This document shows, piece by piece, positions 1 through 11,497 of a stretch of DNA of 64,000 bases. The notes below the pieces were generated by a model. The model saw nothing but the letters and a program-made list of their open reading frames with translations. It ran no database searches and had not been told where the DNA came from. The first letter of the stretch is position 1, and each line of letters begins with the position of its first letter. This stretch comes from Paragordius varius (taxonomy: Eukaryota; Nematomorpha). The stretch lies in the NCBI GenBank assembly GCA_964247055.1, contig OZ176054.1, positions 11,160,001 to 11,224,000 of the forward strand, read 5' to 3'. A program made the position numbers and the translations under genes.

Positions 1-950
1 ATCGAATTTTATAAAAAATATTTTGCCGCACCCATTGCCATCAAAAGAAAAAGGCTGTTGCATCGTTTCCTGGCACAAAAACATGGTGAACTTGTTAACC
101 ATGGTTTCAAAAATTTAAACGTTGAGATTTAATGAAAAATTGCAAAGGCGATAATGCAGTAGTTATGGGATAATAACCCAACTAAACCCAACAGCAGAAG
201 CATTAAAAAAAACAAATCGATATATATCCACGAGCAAGGTGAAAGACCAATAAACTCGGTATATGGATTCCACACAATTTGTATGAACGTCAAAACTGCA
301 AAGTGTTTATTGAAATCCTGCTTCAATTTCGCGAAGAGATTATTTTTGAATTGAATTGGGACGCGTGATGAGAAGTGGTTTTATCTGGTAAATGCAAAGG
401 GGAAAAACTTTCACCAAGCCGTTCCTTATACAACAAGGCCATATCATTTCGACAAAAAACCATGCGTGTGGGTCAAGAGCGGCATTTACTTTTGAAGTCC
501 CGTGAAATTGTTAATATACAACACTATCGATAACAATGCCTAAGTAAATTCTTAATCGAAAAACAACCGCAATGAGCCAGAAAACATAGCAAGACCATTT
601 TGCTATATGACAATGCTTCGTCTCCCACAAACCAACCAAAAAGAAACGCCTTTGAATCGTAGATGATTTTTTCTCACATATGAACTCTCCTGATCGGTAC
701 CATCTGACTAATACAACTTTGCATCGATGAGGCACACCCTCGCAGAGCAGTACTTTTTCTAAGTCGTAGGGATATGGCTCGACAAATGGTTTGTTGCAAA
801 AGTCAATTAGCCTCCTGGCATTCACATATACCTGTATTGAAATATAGAGACCAATGTACAATATTTTGAATAAAATATTTGATTTTCTTACAAAATTACA
901 TGTGTTCCCGAAAAACCGGTATTATGAATGCCTAAATATGATAGTTATAA
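1..950 (+). mobile_element. mariner transposase remnant (copy 1), cut by the window edge
   Basis: Decayed Tc1/mariner-superfamily DNA transposon read on the plus strand. Pieces typical of a mariner transposase appear in order: around 270-345 a stretch reading like GIWIPHNLYERQN..KV..EILLQ, the block before the first catalytic Asp; about 365-400 DEKWFYLVNAKGKN; about 597-630 ILLYDNASSPT, matching the second-Asp block LLHDNA.PH; about 690-850 SPD..YHL, MRHTLAEQYF and WLDKWFVAK, the C-terminal part. Several stops and frame changes separate these blocks, so it is dead. The 5' part lies outside the window. A sequence near 915-945 resembling the end of copy 3 may be the terminal repeat. The long open frame on the opposite strand (511-861) is only its shadow. 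Confidence 0.8.
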
Positions 951-1019
951 AATATGGCCCATGAAACTGCTTAGGAGTAGAGACCCCAAGTGAATTAGGT
1001 GCGAATAAAAGGATATATT

Positions 1020-2060
1020 TATTTTTAATCCGTTATGAAAATCGATCTGATGTAGGAATCCTAACTGTAAAATTTCAGATTTATTTTATATATCAATGAA
1101 TTTTTTTAAAAGTATTTATTTTCCACTTTGTGTGGAACAGACCCTAAAAAATATTTTTTTACAAGTTTTCATTGAGTAAAAAATATAATATCAAACGGTA
1201 ATCAATTTTTTACTTTATTCAAAATATTATCAATCGGCTTCTCCACACTTTGCCCATCTCGGTAAATATATAAATGACGGACCAGAAAAATTAATTGTCC
1301 TATGCAGAAAACATTCGTTAAGCCGTTTTTCAACGTCTTTGTAATCATTGAGGTCTGCTCAAGGAGGGTGTGTGATACAAACTTGATGGTCAGATGGCGC
1401 TGAGTCAGTAGTGTTATCCAAGCTTTTTAAAGGTGTCTTTTATTAATTTTGCTATGAAAGACGAAGCATTGTCATATGAAAAAATCATTTTTTCCATGTT
1501 TTCTGGCTCATTCCAATTGTATTTCGATTGGCTTCATTCAGGCATTTGTTAGAGAAATTTAGTGTTTTAACAATTTCACGGGATTTCAAAAGTTCTAGCC
1601 GCTTTGGTCCCACCAGACACAGATTGCAAATATGACCTTATTGTGTATGGAACGGCGTGGGATGAAAGATTTTCCCGCTTTGGATTTACAACGTGTCCCA
1701 ATTCGATGGGAAAATGATTTCTGTTCGTGCCGTTGAAGCAGGATTTTACTAATCACTTTGCAATTTTCGATTTTCGTCAAAATATGTGAAATGGTCTATA
1801 TATATATCTCTCTCTCTCCTATAGCTCGTAAACATCTATCGACGTTATTATATGTAAAGCTTCTCTCGATCGCCGTTAAGTTTCAGTTCATCATTCAGTA
1901 ATTGCAATCGTCCTTTGCAGCTATGAGGCCTATCATAACGCGCACTCTTTCACATAAAATCCCATTTTTTAATATTTGATGTAGCGTGTTCACCATTCTA
2001 CCTACTATAGATATCGTTCAACTGCCTTTTCAAGCACAAAACTAGACATGATTTCTTAAT
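1020..2060 (-). mobile_element. mariner transposase remnant (copy 2), facing copy 1
   Basis: Second mariner copy, on the minus strand. At 1780-1595 it reads like TKIENCKVISKILLQRHEQK followed by SFSHRIGT, then a VIFAICVWWDQSG block (mariner KVMLSVWWD). Near 1430-1500 lies a second LLYDNASS-like block and near 1240-1270 RWAKC.EAD, the usual transposase C-terminal motif. Its sequence aligns base for base with copy 1 in inverted orientation, for example the MSQKT/FSGS-like region at 560-620 against 1460-1520. It is broken by stops and frame changes. Upstream (about 1800-2060) a poorly preserved N-terminal segment may continue it; that limit is approximate. Confidence 0.75.
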
Positions 2061-3530
2061 GATAAAACTAAATTAGTTTTTGGTGAGCCTACCTGGGCGT
2101 TTGTAGTTTAATTTTGGATTAACAAAATGGGCTCTGTATGTAGCCTGCGTCTTCTTTTATTTAAAGTGGTAAAAACTTATGAATACATCTGTTACAACAT
2201 AAAAATGAATACACAATTACTTTTTACCGTTTATTTTTCAGATTATATTATAGATATAAAAACAATATCAAAATCAATATGGAACTAAAGGTAGAAATAA
2301 ATTTTTTAACAACTTAATTTTTCGAAATGTAATCATTTTGTTCGTAGGCGTTATTTTTGAAAATTCATAGGATAACCTTTTAATTTAATTAAATTTTGAT
2401 CACACTTTATTTTTCTCCTTAAAACAAACATTGTTTTAGGTTAGACCCAAACGCAACAAGCCCTCTCCCCCATTTTTCCAAAATAGAAAAAACCCCAAAC
2501 TCCATTTATAGCTTAACATTTAAACAATCATATATGCTATAATATAAACAAATGTGGGTGTGAGTGATAGCAAATAAATGACTCATTCCTATTATCAATA
2601 ACAACAGTTGAAATTACGTTGCATATGTTAAGAGCCAATTTTATATGATGCTCCAATAAAAAAAGTATTTGCTTCTTTTGATAACTCTTATCGCAAGAAC
2701 AAATAAAATAAATTTAGTAGCATATTTGAACATTAGAAAAATCAGAGAAATATTTTTTCGGTATTTAGCCAACGTTGATAAAAGTCTGCTACCATATTAA
2801 ATATCTCTATTGACCATTAAAAATTTTTAAAATCATTTACTATTATCGTAATTAATAAAAAAGTATGAACTACTATTTATGGTTTAATTACTTGTTGGCT
2901 TTTATATAAAATAAAAATAGTTTACCTGTTGGGATTACAGCAGAATGTGAAAATGTTCTGAGCACGATTGTACAATATAGGAAAAACGAAATGAAATCCA
3001 TTATGTTAGATAATTTTTAATAGTAATCTTTTTTAAAAATTTGTTAAGATAATTAATCGATGAGCGATGAGTAAAAGAATAATTTCAGCGAATTTAATGA
3101 TGATTTTGATGATATAATTTGTAATAAATATCTATTTTTGTAATATATATATATTTATTAAATATTAGCGTAATATAACTGAAACGCAACAACTATAAAT
3201 ATCATTTTTTGAGATCAAAGTGGTATACACAATTTGCATTATTGTAAAGTTTGTATAACAAACAAATACTTTTTACAGGTAAATAATTTTATCTTAGTTT
3301 TATATTAGTTAAATGAAATGGTAAAGAAAAAAGTGTATGGCAGCAGCGTATCGAAAATATTGACTTTGCGGTTGCTAGTAAACACAAATATTAACATCTC
3401 ATATATAGTGGTTGTGGTTAACCCCGATATTGAAAAATAACTATTTTGAGATATATTATGAGAAAAAAATATTTTATAAAATTATTTTTTTGCCGAGTTT
3501 TTCAGCCATGGCCTAGGTTTGGAGTGTCCA

Positions 3531-3811
3531 GTAAAATTTGAAATTTGCAGGTAAAGTGTAAAAACTAAAAGAGAATATTTTTAATAAAAACGCCCCATTT
3601 TTTATACCTAGATTTTTATTACAACTGGTCGTTTTGGGTAACATCACAAAGAATATAAATGTAAATTTTCACACATTTGATTTTATATATTTTTAAATTG
3701 TAAATTTTTAGTTTTGTGAAAGTTAAAGCTGAATGGTTGTTTCTTTTTAAAAATATAACTTTATTTTTCACGTTTTGCCGGTATAAATTCAATTTTTACT
3801 ATATTTATTTG
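3531..3811. mobile_element. MITE-like inverted-repeat element, TACAGTAAAAA family (diverged copy)
   Basis: The left end (AGTAAAATTTGAAATTTGC..) and the reverse complement of the right end (AGTAAAAATTGAATTTATAC..) match over roughly 60 bases, with a shared GTAAA.CGTGAAAAA-like inner segment. The same terminal sequence recurs at 29644-29903. No coding capacity. Probably a non-autonomous DNA transposon; target duplication not clear. Confidence 0.5.
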
Positions 3812-4280
3812 CATGTCGTAATAAATGATTCATCATGAAAACACATGAATTGTTTTTGGCCCAACAGTAATTTTTATATTATCTCGCAAAACTGACTTCG
3901 CTTTTAATCTATAAGTCCAAATCAGAATTTTTATCATCAATATAAAAAGCATCATAGTTAATTACTAAACCGTGTAATATAATGATCGTCCAATTACATC
4001 ATATTTAGAGCCATCACAATATTTTAGGAATGTATGCGCAATTTATTTCGTGCAATAAAACTATATTTTTATTTTTAAAACTTTATGTTATTTACATACT
4101 TAAATCCAAGTATTTTAAAAAATAATTTTTTACAATCCTTATATCACTCATGATTCCATAACTAATTATTCCAATGAGGGATATCTGATAAAGGTTATCA
4201 ATAGGAAAAAATTTGTATTTACCTAAAAAGCTTAATCAAAATCATAAATTTAGCTGGAAATCTTACTGATATTAATCAAC

Positions 4281-4400
4281 ATACTTACCAAACAAATTCA
4301 CCCTTGAACAATTCAAATTCTTCTTCGAACAATTTAACTTCACCCTAATAAATTATGTATTTTTGGGCTAATAAACCCATCATTAATATGAAAATTTTAT
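4281..4400. mobile_element. fragment of the TACCATTTAC MITE family
   Basis: Carries two copies of the 21-bp unit typical of this family (TTCACCCTTGAACAATTCAAA and a variant) followed by the family's AATAAATTATGTATTTTTGGGCTAATA-type inner sequence (compare 25150-25200). Only the left half is visible, so it is a truncated copy. Confidence 0.55.
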
Positions 4401-5220
4401 AAAATAGTTTATTTCAATATCATCAACAAAATTTAGGAAACACCTATTAAGATTTGTACAGGTTATTATTTTTTAGATGAATCTTTTAAAAAATTCAGCA
4501 TGTGATTAACCCGTTCGCTTTCTGAAACAATAAATTATATTTTTATTTTATTTTATACCTTACTTTTTATAAATTAAATGCTTATTTTACATTTAGTGTA
4601 AATATTTTGCGTTTTATAAATTTTTTATTAAAATGTTAATTTTATTTCCATTCACGTGGAAAGGGGTTACCAGAGGTTTTAAATACAAAAAATAGGGAGG
4701 CAGCACCTAACAGTTTTAGATTTTCAAATGTTAAATAACACATTAACTAATTTTTATAAATATTTTTGATGCTAATTTAAATTTTGCTCTTTAGACGCTC
4801 CACTTTATTAATGTCGAAGCTTATTCAATCACAAGCATCGTCTTATTGATTTAGAAATTTAAATTTATTAGCAATTAATAAAATTCCAAATAAATTTAAA
4901 TGTCTCAAAAAACAAACTGTTTAAAATAGTTTATAGGGCGTATTTCAAAAAATTATCGGTTCTCGAAGCTACTCTATCCAAAAACTAAAATTTAATGTGA
5001 CTCACTATGTATAGTATTGTATGATATATATAATTGTATAGATAGACTTTGGATAGGTCTTAAAAATTAAAGTTACCAACAACATTTTTTTATTGCACCA
5101 TGCATTAGCTAAAAAATAATCATACCTAATTTTAATAAATATAATAATAAAGAATCATAATACTGATTACACCCAAAAAAATAAAAATTTGATTTGGTCC
5201 CATTGGAATTAAGTTTTTAG

Positions 5221-6249
5221 TCAAACTTTTCCATTTGATATCAATGGATCTGTAACAGTTGGAGCGACCGATTTTTCATTTATTAACTCGGGCGGTTTGA
5301 TTTGCTCTTCTGTCACCACTGTATTAGGAGGAGACATTGGCTGGGTTATGTTTTCCGGGATTATTTTGTTTGCATTGTCAGATAATGCTATCTTAATATC
5401 TTCATTTTTAGTCAAATTCGCATCAGTGGCTATTAAATCTTTAGATACATTCACCACAAGCTTATCTGTTTCATCACACAGTTCAATGGGAACTTTTCCT
5501 AACACATCTTTGGCTATGTTTGGAGGTGACACTTTTCGCCTTAGTGCATAGGAGTCTTGTTGCGATCGCCTTCTCTCACCAAATGCTTTTGGTAGACTTG
5601 ATTTTGTTTGCGTGGCAGGTTCGTAATATTCAAGTTTCCCCTTTTTTAAACTTTTAAATGTATTATCAGACATGGTATTTGGCCTCCCAAATAAAAATTC
5701 TTTAACGGATAGCAAATAGCCTGGAATGCGATTTATCCATCTTTCATCTTCTAATATATCTGGCTTGTTGCTTTTATTACCTTCGCTATTTGGTTTTTCA
5801 TCCTGAACTTTGATGCTACAAAATAAATTTATGCCAGACATTAATGGTTGTTTCCCATTCTTTGTTGTACTTTCGTTGTTGTTCGGTGTTAATTGCGCTT
5901 TTACATTTTGTGGAGGAGCACTTTGTCTATAATCTGCGCGTAATATTTCAACAAGCATGGGATCGCCATAGTAAGGACAAGTTATCCAATGAGACCTATT
6001 TTTCAAAGTGGACTTGGGTGAATCTCGGATGCTAATTTCGAAATTGGTACTTTTATTTTTGGAATTCGTTATGATTTTAGTTTCAAAATTTTTTGGTCCA
6101 ACACTAAATTTTCCTACATCCCCTGTTTGATGGTCAATTACATTATCATTTTCATCTTTAAGGTAATGATTAATAATAGCTGGTTTAGCAAAAGGTTGTG
6201 GTTTAAAGATATCAGATACTCGATAATTTGAATTTGTTCTTCCATAGGC
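5221..6249 (-). CDS. 3'-terminal exon of an unrecognised protein-coding gene
   Basis: An open frame of 342 codons plus stop, read on the minus strand. It begins right after a good splice acceptor (TTCTTGTAG, then GCC TAT GGA) and ends with a stop at 5221-5223, so this is the last coding exon of a gene whose earlier exons were not found. The protein is hydrophilic, rich in Asn, Lys, Pro and Ser, with no membrane segment. Two segments look folded or conserved: RSHWITCPYYGDPMLVEIL near the middle and WINRIPGYLLSVKEFLFGRP further on. The C-terminal third is low-complexity and probably disordered. I do not recognise the family. Upstream on this strand lie a small palindromic element and then the 6862-11492 retroelement, which may sit inside its intron. 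Confidence 0.6.
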   Translation of the reverse strand, partial: AYGRTNSNYRVSDIFKPQPFAKPAIINHYLKDENDNVIDHQTGDVGKFSVGPKNFETKIITNSKNKSTNFEISIRDSPKSTLKNRSHWITCPYYGDPMLVEILRADYRQSAPPQNVKAQLTPNNNESTTKNGKQPLMSGINLFCSIKVQDEKPNSEGNKSNKPDILEDERWINRIPGYLLSVKEFLFGRPNTMSDNTFKSLKKGKLEYYEPATQTKSSLPKAFGERRRSQQDSYALRRKVSPPNIAKDVLGKVPIELCDETDKLVVNVSKDLIATDANLTKNEDIKIALSDNANKIIPENITQPMSPPNTVVTEEQIKPPELINEKSVAPTVTDPLISNGKV

Positions 6250-6354
6250 CTACAAGAATAATATAAATTATATTTGACGAGTCTTTGAATTTCATTCTAT
6301 CTTTCAACCTTTTTAGTTTAGCTTATGTCAAAAAACTTTATAGTGCATAAGGAT

Positions 6355-6550
6355 TACAGTATGAGTAAGTATATATGTATGGCTAGATAGTTATTTATTA
6401 TTGCCAAATAGCACGTGCAGCAAAGAGAATTATTATTGGCTAATAATTGTACAAAGTAAAAAAATAACTATAAGCCAATAATAATGCCCTTTGTTGTATA
6501 TTTGGCAATGATTAATAACTTTCTAGCAATGTATATTTACTCATACTGTA
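6355..6550. mobile_element. short palindromic MITE, TACAGTATGAGTAA ends
   Basis: A near-perfect palindrome of about 196 bp. The left end reads TACAGTATGAGTAAGTATAT and the reverse complement of the right end TACAGTATGAGTAAATATAC; the inner arms (ATTGCCAAATA, GGCTAATAATTG) also pair. If TA is the target duplication the ends are CAGTATGAGTAA, consistent with a Tc1/mariner-type non-autonomous element. It lies in the presumed intron upstream of the exon at 5221-6249. Confidence 0.7.
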
Positions 6551-6861
6551 TTTCCACCCTTATACATCCTAAGCTAGACACAGCATTAAACTAATATTAT
6601 ATTTCGGTTAGGGTATTTTTTGGTTTAAGTCCTCCACAAGTCGCCACACAAATAAAAATCGTAATGTTACAAGAAAAAAATAATTAATTTTACTAATGAA
6701 CTAAACTTATTAAATGGTTTAAGCCATTTGTAACATCAAAAAAGTGTTTTTTCCCTCGACTGCTATAAATTTTTCTAATATACTAATTTCGAATATATTG
6801 ATCTGCTGTCAAACAGCTATAATTTTTTATTGGTTTTATATGGTTCACGGGCCTTCAGACA

Positions 6862-7231
6862 TGATATGATGTTATATAATATGCAACAAATAACTCTATT
6901 TTAAATATGATATGATGTTATATATGCAACAAAAATAACTCTATTTTATATATTACGTTGCTATTCAATGCATACGTATAATACTTTTCTGTTATTAATA
7001 TTTTACGTGTTATATACTACGTGACAAGTTTTAGACTACGTGTTTTATAAATGCACACTCATCATTCTCAGAAATTTGTATATGTTAATGCACGATAAAA
7101 ATATATAATAAGATCCGTATACATTTCTCGGAATTAAATATAACCTATATAAACAACAACTTCTTTAAGTCCATTGCATTACTGTGTTTTCCCATTATTG
7201 TGTTATAATAAATTATACCCAACTGATATTA
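6862..7231 (+). repeat. 5' LTR of element 1
   Basis: Starts TGATATGATGTTATATAATA and ends ACTGATATTA. It contains two tandem copies of a roughly 48-bp segment at its start. It matches 11107-11492 nearly throughout. The following bases (from 7232, TTTGGCGACGAG) lie where a tRNA primer-binding site is expected. Confidence 0.85.
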
Positions 7232-7379
7232 TTTGGCGACGAGAAAAAAAATTTATTCTGCCTAATGGAAAATCCCGGAGATAACATCATTTAGTAATGC
7301 ATAAAATCCTCTAAATCGAATAATTCTTGAACCATTTGACGAATGTTCCAATTTCAAAAATTATGTCAAGCACATAGAA

Positions 7380-8110
7380 AGGGTGCTCGCGGCCAGGGAT
7401 ATTCCTGTCATGGATTCCAATATAAAAAAATTATTTTTAGCTTTCGGTGGTATTAAAATTTTGAACAAAATTGAAAATATTCTATATCCTGATACCATCG
7501 AAGATTTGGAATGGCCGGAAATCTATAAAATTGCAGTTCAAATCTATGCCCCAGACAAAAGTCTATGGGTGAATAGATGTGCATTTTATCGTATTCGTCG
7601 TGGTGATAATGAATCTATTCTTTCGTATTTAGAACGTTTGAAAATTTTGGCCGACAATTCTGGATTTGATTCGGACATTTCTAACGAAATCAGGGATATA
7701 TTTTTGATTGGATTAAATCAACCTAGATTAGAAAGAGAACTCCACATAAAATATCCGCTCGGTAAGTTAGATGACAAACCACTGACACTACAACTGTTGG
7801 TCGATATGGCTTTAAGTTTTGAGGAAGCCGATAATCTGCCCTCGCAAATCAATAAGCTTAAAGTGGATAGATCCAGAAATGTAAAACCTCATGGAAGTTT
7901 TAACAAGGGCCATTATAACAATAATAATTATAAAAACAATAAGAATAATGATGTCCGGGATAATAATGATACTAAAGTAAATTGCCGAAATTGTGGATCA
8001 CTGCATGTGAGAAACAAGTGTCCGGCTTGGGGCAAAACGTGCTACAATTGCAACAAAAATAACCACTTTAGTTCAATGTGCAAAACAAAGTTGGTGAGAA
8101 ATTTAGATCA
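7380..8110 (+). other. gag region of element 1
   Basis: Codes for a capsid-like domain followed by a basic Asn-rich linker and two CCHC-type zinc knuckles near 7983-8075 (CRNCGSLHVRNKC and CYNCNKNNHFSSMC), the nucleocapsid signature of mag-like Gypsy elements. It resembles the corresponding part of element 2 (both have LFLA..G...L, a shared L.YPD-type segment and AWGK.CY.C), showing the two belong to related lineages. Confidence 0.8.
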
Positions 8111-8129
8111 AATTAGATCTATAAAAGCG

Positions 8130-10700
8130 GGCACTACCCCTAAAATAAAAGTGAAGATCAACAATAATATGATAGATATGATTTTCGATACCGGTGCTGA
8201 CTGCTGTCTCATAAGTCAACAAATATGGAAGCAGATCGGTAGCCCTAAGTTAGGTCCGATCAAATAACCACGTATGATAATAATAAGATAACAATCTTAG
8301 GGAAAACTATGGTCACTGTGATGTTGTACAATGAAAAGAAAACGTTACCATGTATCGTAACTAAAAGCAATTTTGATCCAATTTTTGGATTACCTTGGAT
8401 AAAAGCGTACAAGCTACCTTTTCCAAAAGGTTTAATCAATAATATAAATTCTAATGAGAAGATGGAGCTGACCAAAATATTTCCAAAACTATTCTCAAAT
8501 GAACTTGGTTGTTACAACGGCAATCCGATCAAAATTTTTTTGACACCGGATGCAAAACCAAAAGCTTTTCCATGCCGTAGAGTTCCTCTACCATTGCAAC
8601 CATTGGTAGAAAATGAATTGAATAGATTGTTAGATTTGGGGATTATAGAACCAATAGACCCAACAACAACTGAGATATCTTGGGCAACCCCAACGGTCAA
8701 CGTGTTAAAATCCAATGAGGAGGCTCGTATCTGCGCCGATTTTCGTGTCACAATCAATCCTTATCTATCAAAAGATTCTCATATTATTCCGACATTTGAT
8801 CAATTATTGGATAAAATCGGAAATGGACATTCATTTTCAGTTTTGGATCTCAAGGATGCCTACTTACAACTACCGGTTGATAAAGAATGCTCTAATATTC
8901 TGACAATTACAACACACAGAGGTTACTTTATGTATAAACGATTACCTTTCGGGCTCACAAATGCTCCAATGATATTTCAACGAGTTATGGATCAAATTCT
9001 GGATGATTGCACAGGCGTTTGTGCTTATCTGGATGATGTTCTGGTAACCGGCAATACAGACACTCAACACAAAGCAAATCTTGAGCATGTGTTGGAGAAA
9101 CTTGAACAGGCCGGATTCCGTTTGCAACCAGATAAAATGAAATTCTTCCAGGAAAAAGTATCCTACATGGGATACGAAATATCTAAAAGAGGTATTAAGC
9201 CAACGGATGAAAAAATCAAGGCTATTTAGAAATGTCCTGTTCTAAAGGACAAAACAACATTACGGTCCTTTTTAGGACTATTAAACTTTCATGAAAAATT
9301 TATTCCAAGATTACATTCAGTCATAAGTAATCTGCTCACTTTAACTGGAAACAAAATGCCATGGAAATGGGAGAATATTCATGATAAACAATTTGCACTG
9401 TCAAAACAACTAATAGCAAATTTTGTGGAACTGATTCCGTACAATCCGCAATTGTCATTATTGATTGAGACCAATGCTTCAAACGAAGGTTTGGGTTCCA
9501 TCCTTTTCCATGTAACCGAAGATGGCAAGCGGCCAATCTCTTTCACATCCAGGAAATGTTTAAATTCTGAAAAACATTATTCGACGATCGAAAGAGAGGC
9601 CAAGGCGATTTTGTTCGCGGTAAACAAATTTCACCCTTTCATATATGGGAGATCTTTTAAAATATTGACTGATCATAAACCACTGATTAAATTATTTGGG
9701 GAAGACCGGAACTTAACCGGAGTCACTAATATAAAATTATTACGTTGGATTTATAAAATATCGGGGTATGATTATACCATTCATTTCAATAAAGGGGTTC
9801 ATAATTTAGCTGATCCCCTATCAAGATTAGCAATTGACGATCCTGAAATGGATGATGATCATGCTGTAGCTGAAAAATTCGGTTCTTATCTATGAACGAT
9901 TTGAACATCAATAAAAAAAATGTATTAGTTCAGTCCATTAAGGACCCGGTGATAAAAAATTAAAAATTGCATTAAATTCCAACAATTGGGATGATCCAGA
10001 TCTAAAAAATTATCAATCACATCGCAACGCTATCCAAGCATAGTATCGTTTAGTTTATTTGGGGGATAGACTCATTGTTCCTAGATCCATGCAAAATGAA
10101 GTCCTAAACTACTTTCACACTGGACACCTAGGGATAAGTACCATGAAGTCCCTTGCGCGCCACAGTGTATATTGGCCAGACTTGGACCAAAGTATTGAAT
10201 TGCTTGCGAAGACATGTGACTCATGTCAAAGATACAAGCCCAATGTCCAGGAAAATCCAACATACAAATGGAATTTCAACACCGACGTCTGGGAAAGAAT
10301 ACACATAGATATTGCTGGTCCCATTGATAATTTCTACTGGCTGGTAACAATTGACAGCTCGTCCAGATGGCTGGAAGTTAATTTATTGAAACAAGTTACG
10401 AGCAGGTCTGTTTTAAATTGCTTAGAACAATTGTTTGCGAGATATGGTTTTCCTAAATGATAGTAAGTGATAATGCATCGTATTTTGTATCGCACGATTT
10501 TGATGAAAGGCTTAAACACTTAAACATCAAACATGTTACGTCGAGTCCGTATCACCCACGAACGAATGGGTTGGTAGAAAGATCTATTTACACATTGAAA
10601 ACTAAATATAAAGCTACGCAGAGGGCTGACATCTCTCCGCAAGAAGCAATGAATACCATTTTGTGGAGCTATCGGCAGCAATTCATAGTGCAACGAGAGC
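8130..10700 (+). other. pol region of element 1 (protease, RT, RNase H, integrase)
   Basis: Protease motif FDTGAD near 8185; reverse transcriptase near 8500-9230 with KRLPFGLTNAP and the YLDDVLV catalytic box; RNase H near 9440-9850 with TDHKPL; integrase near 10090-10600 with the HHCC finger (GHLGISTMK..CDSCQRYK) and a core VTIDSSSRW segment. The domain order is that of Ty3/Gypsy. The region is broken. A short C-terminal part with a DNA-binding-like tail reaches to about 11090. Confidence 0.85.
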
Positions 10701-11092
10701 AACACCGTGCTCATTATTCCTAAAAAGAGAATTGTTAGGTCCCTTGTCATGGTTAAAGACAATACCATCAGACTTTACGGATAATACTAGAGCCCCCTTA
10801 CGAGAATTTGACGTTGATGATGCTATTCTGATTAAAAATGAAACAGCAGAGGGGTGGCGGAAAGGAAATGTAGTTGAAAGAACAGGATTATTATTTTACA
10901 AGACTGATGACGGTAGCAAAATTCAGCGAAAACACGCCGATCAGCTACAGAAGTCTGTTATGTCACAACCCGCCCTTGACATTGTACCAGAGATCCCAGT
11001 TACGGAAGCTGTGGAGTCGGAGTGTAACTTGACAGAAGTACAAAGCCGTTATCCTCGCCGGGAACGAAAAGCTCTGGATCGTTTTTCTTATT

Positions 11093-11106
11093 AAAGGTGG
11101 GAGATA
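11093..11106 (+). other. polypurine tract of element 1
   Basis: A purine run (AAAGGTGGGAGA) directly abuts the 3' LTR, the usual site of plus-strand priming in LTR elements. Confidence 0.65.
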
Positions 11107-11492
11107 TGATATGATGTTATATAATATGCAACAAAACATAACTCTATTTTATATATGATATGATGTTATATAATATGCAACAAAACATAACTCTATTTTA
11201 TATATTACGTTGCTATTCAATGCATACTTATAATACTTTTCTGTTATTAATATTTTACGTGACATGTTATATACTACGTGACAAGTTTTAGACTACGTGA
11301 CTGTTTTTTAAATGCACACTCATCATTCTCAGAAATTTGTATATGTTAATGCACGATAAAAATATATAATAAGATCCGTATACATTTCTCGGAATTAAAT
11401 ATAACCTATATAAACAACAACTTCTTTAAGACCATTGCATTACTGTGTTTTCCCATTATTGTGTTATAATAAATTATACCCAACTGATATTA
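11107..11492 (+). repeat. 3' LTR of element 1
   Basis: Partner of the 5' LTR, 386 bp, starting TGATATGATG and ending GATATTA. It carries the same tandem 48-bp segment. It is followed by the AGACA target duplication. Confidence 0.85.
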
Positions 11493-11497
11493 AGACA

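Larger units (their letters stand above)
2061..5220. other. gene-free AT-rich stretch with repeat fragments
   Basis: No exon with coding character was found on either strand. It holds two recognisable repeat pieces, listed separately (about 3531-3811 and 4281-4400). The rest is AT-rich sequence with no structure I can name. Confidence 0.6.
6862..11492 (+). mobile_element. Ty3/Gypsy LTR retrotransposon fossil, mag-like (element 1)
   Basis: LTR element of about 4.6 kb with a 5-bp target duplication AGACA at 6857-6861 and 11493-11497. Order of parts: 5' LTR, primer-binding region, gag with two zinc knuckles, protease, reverse transcriptase, RNase H, integrase, polypurine tract, 3' LTR. Pol order (RT before integrase) and protein similarity place it in Ty3/Gypsy, probably the mag lineage. 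No envelope gene is visible. The two LTRs differ by about 1 percent substitutions plus a few short indels, so the insertion is young relative to element 2. The coding part carries a handful of breaks; it is a fossil. Confidence 0.9.

Noticed and set aside
511-861. 116-codon minus-strand open frame
   Set aside because: It is the reverse of the mariner transposase remnant, whose blocks are recognisable on the plus strand.
5297-5551. 84-codon plus-strand frame inside the unknown gene
   Set aside because: Shadow of the longer minus-strand exon, which has splice support.
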